Source of the DNA: Achromobacter xylosoxidans A8
GTDB lineage: Bacteria; Pseudomonadota; Gammaproteobacteria; Burkholderiales; Burkholderiaceae_B
Length of the DNA stretch: 64,000 nt
Assembly (NCBI RefSeq): GCF_000165835.1
Contig: NC_014640.1
Span: forward strand, 4,154,001-4,218,000
Direction of reading: 5' to 3'
A model generated the notes under the pieces. It was not told where the DNA came from and ran no database searches. It was given only the letters and a program-made list of their open reading frames with translations. Positions within the stretch are counted from its first letter, which is position 1. Each line of letters begins with the position of its first letter. Made by a program: the position numbers and the translations under genes. This document shows positions 7,874 to 15,752 of this stretch, one piece after another.

Positions 7874-9151
7874 ATGAATTCCCAATCGTTTACCGCCACC
7901 TATCTGATCGAAACCCCGCTGGACCCCGCAAAGGTCGCGGAAGTCATGGCCGGCGAGCAATCCTGCGGCACCTTCACGCGGGTGCAGGGCGAAACCGACG
8001 AGCTCCGCGCCCGCGCCCGCGCGCGCATCGAATCGATCGAAACGCTGGAATCCGCTGCCGCGCCCAGCCTGCCCAACGCCTGGCTGGCGCGGCAGCCCGG
8101 CGGCATGCCGGGCCTCTACCGGCGCGCCCGGGTGCGCATCGCCTTTCCCGTCGCCAACGTCGGCGCTAGTCTGCCGACGCTGGCCGCCACCGTAGGCGGC
8201 AATCTGTACGATCTGGGCGAAGTCACCGGGCTGCGCCTGGAAAGCATGGAGTTGCCGGCCAATTACCGCGCCCAGTTCGACGTGCCGCGCGTGGGCATCG
8301 CCGGCACGCGGCAACTGACTGGCGTGGCGCACGGTCCGCTCGTAGGCACCATCATCAAGCCCAACGTCGGCCTGTCGCCCGAACAGACCGCGCATCTGGC
8401 AGCGCAACTGTGCGCCGCGGGCGTGGACTTCATCAAGGACGACGAAGTCTGCGCCAACCCCGCCCACGCGCCGCTGGCGCAGCGCGTCGCCGCCGTCATG
8501 GCGGTGGTGCGCGCGCACCGCGAACGTACCGGACGGCAGGTCATGGTGGCCTTCAACATCAGCGACGAGACCGACGCCATGCGCCGCCACGCCGACCTGA
8601 TCGAACGCGAAGGCGGCACCTGCGTCATGGCCAGCCTGAACCATTGCGGCTACTCGGCCATCCAGACCCTGCGCCGCAGCACCCCGCTGGCGCTGCACGG
8701 CCACCGCAACGGCTACGGCGCGCTGTCGCGCCACCCCTTGCTGGGCCTGGGCTTCCAGGCCTACCAAACGCTGTGGCGGCTGGCCGGCGTGGACCATATG
8801 CACGTGCACGGCCTGCAAGGCAAATTTTCCCAGGAAGACGCCGAGGTGGTCGAATCCGCGCGCGACTGCCTGGCCTCGCTGACCCTGGGCATCGATGACC
8901 CCGTCATGCCCGCGTTTTCTTCCGGCCAATGGGCCGGCACCGTGCCCGCCACCTGGGCGGCGGTGCGCAGCGACGACCTGCTGTTCATGTCCGGCGGCGG
9001 CATCCTCGCCCACCCCGACGGCCCCGCCGCGGGCGTGCTCAGCATCCGCCAGGCCTGGCAGGCCATGCGCGACGGCGAGCGCCTGGAAGACTATGCCCGC
9101 AATGCGCCCGAACTGCGGCGCGCCATCGAATGCTTCGGCCACCGCGCATGA
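7874..9151 (+). CDS. RuBisCO-like protein (form IV), OiaX/OiaT type
   Basis: 425 residues, the large-subunit RuBisCO fold. Catalytic positions that can be aligned by motif are retained. They are Lys162 (GTIIKPNVGL; Lys175 of plant RuBisCO), carbamylation Lys188 with metal ligands Asp190 and Glu191 (DFIKDDE), His277-Arg278 (HGHRNG), His310 and loop-6 Lys317 (GLQGKF). Its stop overlaps the start of a DUF1537 kinase (ATGA). That pairing is known from D-apiose/D-apionate catabolism, where OiaK phosphorylates 3-oxo-isoapionate and RuBisCO-like OiaX decarboxylates, or OiaT transcarboxylates, the product. Which of the two reactions applies cannot be read from sequence here. Confidence 0.88.
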   Translation: MNSQSFTATYLIETPLDPAKVAEVMAGEQSCGTFTRVQGETDELRARARARIESIETLESAAAPSLPNAWLARQPGGMPGLYRRARVRIAFPVANVGASLPTLAATVGGNLYDLGEVTGLRLESMELPANYRAQFDVPRVGIAGTRQLTGVAHGPLVGTIIKPNVGLSPEQTAHLAAQLCAAGVDFIKDDEVCANPAHAPLAQRVAAVMAVVRAHRERTGRQVMVAFNISDETDAMRRHADLIEREGGTCVMASLNHCGYSAIQTLRRSTPLALHGHRNGYGALSRHPLLGLGFQAYQTLWRLAGVDHMHVHGLQGKFSQEDAEVVESARDCLASLTLGIDDPVMPAFSSGQWAGTVPATWAAVRSDDLLFMSGGGILAHPDGPAAGVLSIRQAWQAMRDGERLEDYARNAPELRRAIECFGHRA

Positions 9152-10521
9152 GCGCAACCGCGCACACAGACACGCCGCTGGAACCGCGGCAGGAAACGCG
9201 GCCGCGGCTGGGCTGGTACGGCGACGACTTCACCGGCGCCACCGACACGCTGGCGGAAACCGCCCGCGCCGGCCTGCGCAGCCTGCTGTTCCTGGGCGTG
9301 CCGACCCAGGAACAGCTGCGCCGCGCCGGCCCGCTGGACGCCATCGGCATCGCCGGCGCGGCGCGCGGCATGGCGCCGACGGAAATGCAGGCCGAGCTGC
9401 GCGCCGTGGGCCGCTACATGGCGGGCGCGGGCGTGCGCGTGCTGCATTACAAGTGCTGCTCCACCTTCGACAGCGCGCCGCAGGTGGGCAGCATCGGCGC
9501 CGCGGTGCTTGAACTGCGCCGCCACATGCCCAACCCGCTGGTGCCCATCGTCGGCGGACAGCCCAGCATCGGCCGCTATTGCAGCTTCGCCCAGTTGTTC
9601 GCGCGCGCGGGCTCCGCGCCCGAGATCCACCGCATCGACCGCCATCCGGTCATGCGCGCGCATCCCGTCACCCCGATGCACGAGGCCGACCTGCGCCTGC
9701 ACCTGGCGGCGCAAGGCCTGCCGGACATCCGCTCCTTGCCGCACACGGCCTACCCGCGCCTGCGGCGGGCAGCCGACGCGCCGCTGCTGGACGACTGGAT
9801 AGACCAGGTCATCGAGACCACCGACGGGCCGCTGCTGCTGGACCTGGTCGACGAGGAACAACTGGCCGTCATCGGCCGCCTGATCTGGCGCGCGGCGTCC
9901 TGCCTGCCCTTGCTGGCCGTGGGTCCCAGCAGCGTGCAGCAAGCGCTGGCCCGCGCCACCCCGGCAGGCGGCGCAAACGCCACGGCCGCGCCGCTGCAGG
10001 CCGCCAGCGGCCCCGTGCTGGTGGTGGCCGGCAGCCTGTCGCCCGTCACCGCCAAACAGATCGACGCTTGCCGGCAGTACCAGCGCCAGCCGCTGCAAGC
10101 GGAACGGCTGCAGCGGGATCCCGCCTACGCGGCGGAACAGGTCCGGCAAGCCGCGGCCATGCTGGCCCAGGGGCGCAACGTGCTGGCGCACACCGACAGG
10201 CCGGCGCAGGCGCTCGGCGCGCATCAGACCGCCGCCACCGCGCGCGCCACCGGCAAACTGGTGGCGGACATCGTGCGCGCCAGCGCGCAAGCCGGCACGC
10301 GCCTGTCGCGCATCGGCATTGCCGGAGGCGACACCTCCAGCCAAGCCACCCTGGCCCTGGGCCTGTGGGGCCTGGCGTTCCGCTGCGTGCTGGCGCCCGG
10401 TGTCACCGTCAGCCTGACGCGCAGCGACGACCCAGTGACCGACGGCATCGAACTGATGCTCAAGGGCGGGCAGATGGGCGGCGATCTGCTGTTCGACGAG
10501 CTGGCGCTGGGGCAGCGCTGA
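9148..10521 (+). CDS. oiaK: DUF1537 four-carbon acid sugar kinase, probable 3-oxo-isoapionate kinase
   Basis: 457 residues from the ATG at 9148, which overlaps the preceding stop by 4 bp. The N-terminal domain starts with RLGWYGDDFTGATDTLAE, the DUF1537 substrate-binding signature. The C-terminal nucleotide-binding domain contains VVAGSLSPVTAKQID and RIGIAGGDTSSQATLALG (residues about 395-412). DUF1537 enzymes phosphorylate threonate, erythronate, oxo-tetronate and 3-oxo-isoapionate. Adjacency to a catalytic-type RuBisCO-like protein favours the last. The dehydrogenase or oxidoisomerase that would make the substrate is not in this window. Confidence 0.82.
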   Translation: MSATAHTDTPLEPRQETRPRLGWYGDDFTGATDTLAETARAGLRSLLFLGVPTQEQLRRAGPLDAIGIAGAARGMAPTEMQAELRAVGRYMAGAGVRVLHYKCCSTFDSAPQVGSIGAAVLELRRHMPNPLVPIVGGQPSIGRYCSFAQLFARAGSAPEIHRIDRHPVMRAHPVTPMHEADLRLHLAAQGLPDIRSLPHTAYPRLRRAADAPLLDDWIDQVIETTDGPLLLDLVDEEQLAVIGRLIWRAASCLPLLAVGPSSVQQALARATPAGGANATAAPLQAASGPVLVVAGSLSPVTAKQIDACRQYQRQPLQAERLQRDPAYAAEQVRQAAAMLAQGRNVLAHTDRPAQALGAHQTAATARATGKLVADIVRASAQAGTRLSRIGIAGGDTSSQATLALGLWGLAFRCVLAPGVTVSLTRSDDPVTDGIELMLKGGQMGGDLLFDELALGQR

Positions 10522-10535
10522 ACGCAGACCGATCT

Positions 10536-11633
10536 TCACCTCGGAAGCCAGACCTCGCCCGCGCCTCGCTCCAGCGCGGCGAGCACCTCCGCCGTGTGCT
10601 GGCCAGACGTCGGCACCTCGCCAGCCGGCAGGGCCACTCCATCGAAACGCGGCGCCGCACGCGCCTCCAGGCGTCCATCCCGCTCGAAATACACGCCGCG
10701 CGCCTGCATATGCGGGTGGCGTGCGGCCTCTTCCGGGCTGAACACCGCGCCAAAGCAGACGTCGGTTCCCTCCAGCAACGCGCACCATTCCGCACGCGTG
10801 CGCTCGACAAAGATCGCGGCGAACTTGCCCCGCAAGGCCGGCCAACGCTGCCGCTCCCATTGCGGAAAGTCGACCGGATCGAGTTCCAGCTTGCGCAGCA
10901 GCAAGGCGTAGAACTGCGGTTCGAGCGCGCCCAATGTGATGTACTCGCCGTCCTTGCAGCAATAGCTGGAAAAAAAGTGCGAGCTGTCATGCACGTTCTC
11001 GCCCCGACGGCCCGTGACCAAGCCTTTTGCCTTCGTCGCCAGCATCAATGAAAGCAGATGCGCCGAACCGTCGACGATGGCGGCATCGACCACCGTGCCC
11101 AAGCCGGTCTCGCGGGCTTTCATGACCCCCGCCAGGATTCCGATGGCCAGATAAAGCGCGCCGCCGCCGATGTCTCCGAGGGCCGTGATCGGGGAAATCG
11201 GCGCTTCGCCCCGTGTTCCCGTGTAATAAAGCGCCCCCGACAGGGCGATGTAGTTGTTGTCGTGGCCCGCGGCCTGCGCCAGCGGGCCGGTCTGGCCCCA
11301 ACCGGTCATGCGGCCATACACCAGCCGCGGATTGCGCGTGTGCAACGGGTCCGGCCCCAGGCCCAGCCGTTCCATTACGCCAGGGCGCATCCCTTCGATC
11401 AGGACATCGGCCTGTTCTGCAAGCTTGAGCACCGTATCCCGGCCTTGCGCCGACTTGAGGTCCAGGGCGACCGTGCGCTTGCCGCGGTTGATGACCTGCC
11501 GTTCGTCCGCCCGCCGCACCGGATCGGCTCGCTCGACCGCAATTACGTCCGCGCCCAGGTCGGCCAGGTGCATGGCGCAGAACGGGCCCGGCCCCAGTCC
11601 GCAGATTTCGACGACTCTGATGCCTGACAACAT
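10536..11633 (-). CDS. CoA-transferase family III, alpha-methylacyl-CoA racemase-like
   Basis: 365 residues. The family III fold opens with SGIRVVEICGLGPGPFCAMHLADLGADVI. It carries the racemase signature AAGHDNNYIALSGAL with His124 and ALGDIGGGALYLAIG with Asp154. These are spaced 30 residues apart, as His126/Asp156 are in mycobacterial alpha-methylacyl-CoA racemase. This favours racemisation of 2-methylacyl-CoA over CoA transfer. It is the last gene of a minus operon with SDR, MaoC pair, thiolase and nitronate monooxygenase-like genes. It ends 14 bp from the convergent kinase gene. Confidence 0.82.
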   Translation of the reverse strand: MLSGIRVVEICGLGPGPFCAMHLADLGADVIAVERADPVRRADERQVINRGKRTVALDLKSAQGRDTVLKLAEQADVLIEGMRPGVMERLGLGPDPLHTRNPRLVYGRMTGWGQTGPLAQAAGHDNNYIALSGALYYTGTRGEAPISPITALGDIGGGALYLAIGILAGVMKARETGLGTVVDAAIVDGSAHLLSLMLATKAKGLVTGRRGENVHDSSHFFSSYCCKDGEYITLGALEPQFYALLLRKLELDPVDFPQWERQRWPALRGKFAAIFVERTRAEWCALLEGTDVCFGAVFSPEEAARHPHMQARGVYFERDGRLEARAAPRFDGVALPAGEVPTSGQHTAEVLAALERGAGEVWLPR

Positions 11634-11661
11634 GATTGCCTCCTGGATCCGTGAACCCGCC

Positions 11662-12492
11662 TCAAACGCTGCCCATGCCGCCGCCGCACACCAGCACCTG
11701 CCCGCTTACGTAGTCGGACTCCGGCTGGCAGAACAGGTAGACGGCGCCTGCGGCTTCGGCCGCCGTGCCGGGGCGGCCCAGCGGGATGGACTTCTTCGAT
11801 TGTTCCATCAGGGCCTCGCCTATCCCGACCTTGATCTCGCGGCCTTCGATATGCACCGTCTTGCTTTCCGCCCCGGTCAGTGGAACGGTCAAGCGAGTTT
11901 CAATATGCCCGAACGCCACCGCGTTGACGTTGACCTTGAGCCGGCCCCATTCGCGCGCCAGGGTCTTGGTCAATCCCAGAATGCCAGACTTGGCAGCCGA
12001 GTAGTTGGACTGCCCCACATTGCCCCCTGCGGCGATCGAAGAAATATTGACCACTTTGCGGAATACCTCGCGGCCTTCCGCCGCCTCGGCCTTGGCGGCC
12101 GCGGAGATCACGGGGTAAGCCGCCCGCAGGATGCGGAACGGCGCCGTCAGGTGGCAATCCAGAATCGCGTACCACTGCTCGTCGGTCATCTTCTGGATAA
12201 CGTTGTCCCAGGTGTAGCCGGCGTTGTTGATCATGATGTCTATGCCATGAAAATGCTCGACGGCGGTGCCGACCAGGCGTTCGGCGAAGTCGGTGGCCGT
12301 GACGCTGCCCACGCATGGCTGGGCGATGCCGCCGCGCGCGCGGATCATCTCGACCACTTCATGAGTGGGATCGGCATCCAGGTCGTTGACCACCACGCTG
12401 GCGCCTTCCGACGCCAGCTTGAGGGCCACTTCGCGGCCGATGCCGCGGCCGGCGCCCGTGACGATGGCGGATTTGCCGCTGAGTTTGCTCAT
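11662..12492 (-). CDS. SDR-family oxidoreductase (probable 3-hydroxyacyl-CoA dehydrogenase)
   Basis: 276 residues from the ATG at 12492. Classical SDR motifs: cofactor loop TGAGRGIG (about residues 11-18), an acidic VVNDLDADP after beta-2 that favours NAD(H), NNAGYTWDN, catalytic Ser in NISSIAAGG and YSAAK with the Tyr-x3-Lys pair. The C-terminus GHIETRLTVPL and VLVCGGGMGSV is FabG-like. Neighbours (hydratase pair, SCP-x thiolase, racemase) point to oxidation of a 3-hydroxyacyl-CoA during beta-oxidation. The acyl chain is unknown. Confidence 0.88.
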   Translation of the reverse strand: MSKLSGKSAIVTGAGRGIGREVALKLASEGASVVVNDLDADPTHEVVEMIRARGGIAQPCVGSVTATDFAERLVGTAVEHFHGIDIMINNAGYTWDNVIQKMTDEQWYAILDCHLTAPFRILRAAYPVISAAAKAEAAEGREVFRKVVNISSIAAGGNVGQSNYSAAKSGILGLTKTLAREWGRLKVNVNAVAFGHIETRLTVPLTGAESKTVHIEGREIKVGIGEALMEQSKKSIPLGRPGTAAEAAGAVYLFCQPESDYVSGQVLVCGGGMGSV

Positions 12493-12526
12493 GTCTTCTC
12501 CAGATAGCGTTGGTATTGCCTGTCGG

Positions 12527-12949
12527 TCAGGGCAAGGCCAGCACCGCCGTGCCCAGCAGCTTGTCCTGCCCATATTGATTGCTGCAGCGGATCGCCACCT
12601 TGATGCGGCGTTCGCCGCCGGCCTCGGACTTTTCAATGATCTCGCCAGTGCATAGCGGCGCATTTCCCAGATGGGTGATGCCGGTGAAGCGCATCGCCAT
12701 GCCGCGCAGCGCCGCCTGCGGCGCCCAACCGGTCAACAACCGCCCGAGATAGGCGGCCGACAGCATGCCGTGAGCGAACACGTCGGGCATGCCCGAGCGC
12801 CGGGCAAAATCAATATCGACGTGTATCGGGTTGTGATCGCCCGACGCGCCGCAGTACAACGCCAGCGTGGTCCGGGTGACGGCAGGCAACTGCAGCGGCG
12901 GCAGGATGTCGCCCACGCACACGGTGTCATAGCCAGGGATTTCGCGCAT
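12527..12949 (-). CDS. MaoC-like enoyl-CoA hydratase, catalytic subunit
   Basis: 140-residue single hot-dog domain of hydratase-2 type. Catalytic Asp38 and His43 lie in YCGASGDHNPIHVDIDFAR, and the family loop VFAHGMLSAAYLGRLL follows. Start at 12949 (MREIPGYDTVCVG). The neighbour upstream (12963-13406) is a second hot-dog protein lacking these residues, so the pair probably forms a heteromeric R-specific hydratase. It is very similar to the protein at 45413-45832, with almost the same active-site segment, so the two are clear paralogues. Confidence 0.87.
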   Translation of the reverse strand: MREIPGYDTVCVGDILPPLQLPAVTRTTLALYCGASGDHNPIHVDIDFARRSGMPDVFAHGMLSAAYLGRLLTGWAPQAALRGMAMRFTGITHLGNAPLCTGEIIEKSEAGGERRIKVAIRCSNQYGQDKLLGTAVLALP

Positions 12950-12962
12950 TGTCCGGCCCTCC

Positions 12963-13406
12963 TCAGCCACGGCGTTCGACGATGGTGCAGCGCAGATCCG
13001 CCACATGCTCGCCGTTCTGGTTTTCAACCCGGGTTTCCTGGACCACGAAATGCAGCGCGCCGCCCTTCTTGTCGTAGACATCGGCCACGCGTGTGTCGAA
13101 GAACAGCCTGTCGCCGGCATGCGCCATGCAGTGGTACTCGAACGCCTGCTCGGCATGAAGAATGCGGCCGAGGTCCAACTGCAGGAATTCCAGGATGCCG
13201 GCCAGCTCCGCCACTTCGCTGTTCAGGCAGAACAGGAAAGTCGGAGGCACGGGCAAGCCAGCATGGCCGGCCTCGCTGGCGGCGCCCGCGTCGGTGTAGA
13301 TCGGATCCGTCTCGCCAGTCGCCAGGGCGAAGAAGCGCAGGCGTCCCGGTTCAACCGCTATCTCGCCGCGCGAGACGCGCCGGCCTATGAAACTGCTGTC
13401 TGCCAT
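12963..13406 (-). CDS. FAS1-like/MaoC N-terminal dehydratase domain protein (non-catalytic partner)
   Basis: 147 residues from the ATG at 13406. N-terminal MaoC-like hot-dog domain: RLRFFALATGETDPIYTD takes the place of the catalytic D-x4-H motif, and GLPVPPTFLF and ILHAEQAFEYH follow. In the family such subunits shape the acyl-binding pocket of a two-subunit hydratase. It is 13 bp upstream of the catalytic subunit. It is a paralogue of the protein at 45844-46290 (shared VADVYDKK and HFVV segments). Confidence 0.82.
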   Translation of the reverse strand: MADSSFIGRRVSRGEIAVEPGRLRFFALATGETDPIYTDAGAASEAGHAGLPVPPTFLFCLNSEVAELAGILEFLQLDLGRILHAEQAFEYHCMAHAGDRLFFDTRVADVYDKKGGALHFVVQETRVENQNGEHVADLRCTIVERRG

Positions 13407-13434
13407 CTGATCGCTCCTTGATAGGGCGTCCGCA

Positions 13435-14628
13435 TCAGGACGCGCCGCACCCATACAGGGTGACCACGCAAGCCCCGCCCAGTCCCAGGTTGTGTTGCAG
13501 CGCCAGCCGCGCCCCCTCGACCTGGGTCGGACCTGCGGCGCCCCGGATCTGGCGGGTGAGTTCGTAGCATTGGGCCAGACCGGTGGCGCCCAGCGGATGG
13601 CCCTTGGACAGCAAGCCGCCCGACGGGTTGGTGACCACCTGTCCGCCATAGGTATTGGCGCCGTCCATGACGAAGCGCTCTGCCTCTCCCTGCGGGCAGA
13701 AGCCCAAAGCCTCGTAGCTGAGCAGTTCGTTGTGGGCGAAGCAGTCGTGCAGCTCGGCCACCGCGATATCGTCCGGGCCGACGCCCGATTCCTCGTAGAC
13801 CCGTAGTGCCGCCTCGCGCGCCATGCTGAAACCCACCACTTCGATCATGGACCGCGTGTCGAACGTTTCCGGGCCGTCGCTGGTCATGGACTGCGCCAGG
13901 ATGCGGACCGTGGCGCGGACGCCGTGCTTTCTGGCAAATGCCTCGGAACACACGACTGCGGCCGCGGCCCCGCAAGTCGGCGGGCAAGCCATCAATCGGG
14001 TCATCACGCCTGGCCACACCACCGGATCGTTCAATACCTCTTCGACCTCAATCACCTTGCGGAAGATTGCCATCGGGTTGTTGGCGGCGTGACGACTGGC
14101 CTTCGCGCGTATCGCCGCAAATGTCTCCAGGCGGGTGCCGTACTTCTCCATGTGCTCCTTGCCGGCGCCGCCGAACTGCAACAGCGCCATCGGCATGCCT
14201 TCCTCTGCCTGCCGTGGATTCAGCGCTCCCGCAATGTCCAGGAACGCGCCCAGCGGCGCGGGCCGGTCATCCCAATGCGCTTTCAAGGCGCCGGGCTGCA
14301 TCTGTTCGAAGCCGAGCGCGATAGCGCAGTCCACCGCCCCGCTGGCCACCGCCTGGCGGGCCATGAACAGCGCGGTCGATCCGGTGGCGCAGTTGTTATT
14401 GACATTGATGACCGGGATACGCGACAGGCCGACCGGATAGAGCGCGGCCTGGCCCGCGCAGGAATCGCCATAGACGTAGCCGACGTAGGCCTGCTGCACC
14501 AAGTCGTATGGAATGCCGGCATCGGCCAGCGCCATGCGCGCGGCCTGCGCGCCCATTTCGACGTACGTGTCGCTGGCGCCGGGCTTCTTGAACGGGATCA
14601 TGCCGACCCCCGCAACTACGATGGACAT
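13435..14628 (-). CDS. SCP-x-like thiolase
   Basis: 397 residues. The thiolase catalytic set is complete: nucleophile Cys80 in NVNNNCATGSTALF, His344 in LLSKGHPLGATG and Cys387 in LGLGGACVVTLYG. The NNNCATGS signature matches SCP-x/SCP2 thiolases, which cleave branched 3-oxoacyl-CoAs in peroxisomal oxidation. Start at 14628 (MSIVVAGVGMIPF). It precedes the hydratase pair in the minus operon, fitting a terminal thiolysis step. There is no attached sterol-carrier domain. Confidence 0.88.
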   Translation of the reverse strand: MSIVVAGVGMIPFKKPGASDTYVEMGAQAARMALADAGIPYDLVQQAYVGYVYGDSCAGQAALYPVGLSRIPVINVNNNCATGSTALFMARQAVASGAVDCAIALGFEQMQPGALKAHWDDRPAPLGAFLDIAGALNPRQAEEGMPMALLQFGGAGKEHMEKYGTRLETFAAIRAKASRHAANNPMAIFRKVIEVEEVLNDPVVWPGVMTRLMACPPTCGAAAAVVCSEAFARKHGVRATVRILAQSMTSDGPETFDTRSMIEVVGFSMAREAALRVYEESGVGPDDIAVAELHDCFAHNELLSYEALGFCPQGEAERFVMDGANTYGGQVVTNPSGGLLSKGHPLGATGLAQCYELTRQIRGAAGPTQVEGARLALQHNLGLGGACVVTLYGCGAS

Positions 14629-14667
14629 GGAGTGCTCCTGAGTGATGGTGTTGGTACTGGACCCGCC

Positions 14668-15654
14668 TCAGACGGATATCCCCGCATCGGCCGCCACGCC
14701 AGAAAGCCGCGCACGAGCCGCCTCGTATTCCAGCCGCATGGAGGCCACGATGTCGCGCGTCGGCACGATGGCATCGATGCAGCCCACCCCCTGGCCGGCA
14801 GACCAGATATCGCGCCACAGTTTTCTGCGCGGCTCGCCCTGCGCCGCCAGGGTTTCGCGGTAGCTGTCGCGCGTGGGCAGCCGATCCGTATCCAGCCCCA
14901 GATCGGCGATGCTCTGCTTCAAGTAATTGGCGTGAACCCAGGAAAACAGGTCGCTATAGATGACGCCATCCGTACCCGCCTCCAGCACCGCCTGCTTGTA
15001 GGCTGGCTCGATGCTGGCCTCAGGACTGGCCAGGAAGCGCGTGCCCACATAGGCAAGGTCCGCGCCCATGGCGCGCACCGCCAGCACATGCTCTCCGGTG
15101 CTGATCGCCCCAGCCACGAGCAGCAGGCCATCGAACCAGCGCCGCACTTCGCCCACGAGGGCAAAGGGCGAAAGGTTGCCGCCATGGCCGCCTGCCCCGG
15201 CGCATACCAGGATGAGGCCGTCCACGCCCGCGGCTGCCGCCTTGCGCGCGTGGCGTTGGTTGATGACGTCGTGCAACACCACGCCGCCGTAGCCATGCAC
15301 GGCGCGCACCACGTCCTTGGGATCGCCGACCGACGTAATCACGATAGGCACGCGGCGCCGCACGCACGTTTCGAGATCGGCATGCTGCCGGTCGTTGGAG
15401 TGGTGCAGTATGATGTTTACGGCATAGGGGGCCGCCGGCGCCGAGGGATGCACCGAGTCATGCGCCACCAACGCCGTCTCGATGCGCGAGATCCATGCGT
15501 CGAGTTCTCCTGGTCCACGCGCATTCAATGCCGGGAACGAGCCCACGATGCCGGCTTGGCACTGGGCCAATACCAGATCGACGCCGCTGGCGATGAACAT
15601 GGGAGAAGCGACTACGGGCAGTCGCAGATTGCGTAACACGGAGAGCTTGGTCAT
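14668..15654 (-). CDS. Nitronate monooxygenase-like flavoprotein
   Basis: 328 residues from the ATG at 15654 (MTKLSVLRNLRLPVVASPMF). FMN-binding TIM barrel of the 2-nitropropane dioxygenase family: LPVVASPMFIASG at the N-terminus, VICAGAGGHGG-like LILVCAGAGGHGGNLS near the middle, then VAGAISTGEHVLAVRAMGADLAYVGTRF. Such proteins are often found in acyl-CoA clusters, with roles as nitronate oxidases or enoyl reductase relatives; here the role is unknown. It is the first gene of the minus operon and diverges from the LuxR-type regulator, with 98 bp between the starts. Confidence 0.85.
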   Translation of the reverse strand: MTKLSVLRNLRLPVVASPMFIASGVDLVLAQCQAGIVGSFPALNARGPGELDAWISRIETALVAHDSVHPSAPAAPYAVNIILHHSNDRQHADLETCVRRRVPIVITSVGDPKDVVRAVHGYGGVVLHDVINQRHARKAAAAGVDGLILVCAGAGGHGGNLSPFALVGEVRRWFDGLLLVAGAISTGEHVLAVRAMGADLAYVGTRFLASPEASIEPAYKQAVLEAGTDGVIYSDLFSWVHANYLKQSIADLGLDTDRLPTRDSYRETLAAQGEPRRKLWRDIWSAGQGVGCIDAIVPTRDIVASMRLEYEAARARLSGVAADAGISV

Positions 15655-15752
15655 GGAATGAACGAGTCGGGTGGTTCGTGCAGGAAGTAAAGCACCGGGA
15701 ACGCCCCAGGCATCCCACCCCGAAAGAGTAGGTCCCAGGATCGACGCGACCG

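Noticed and set aside
7172..9157. Open frame of 661 codons on the minus strand opposite VOC and RuBisCO-like genes
   Set aside because: No family features; shadow of the strongly supported plus-strand genes.
9091..10962. Open frame of 623 codons on the minus strand opposite the kinase
   Set aside because: Compositionally biased shadow crossing two real genes.
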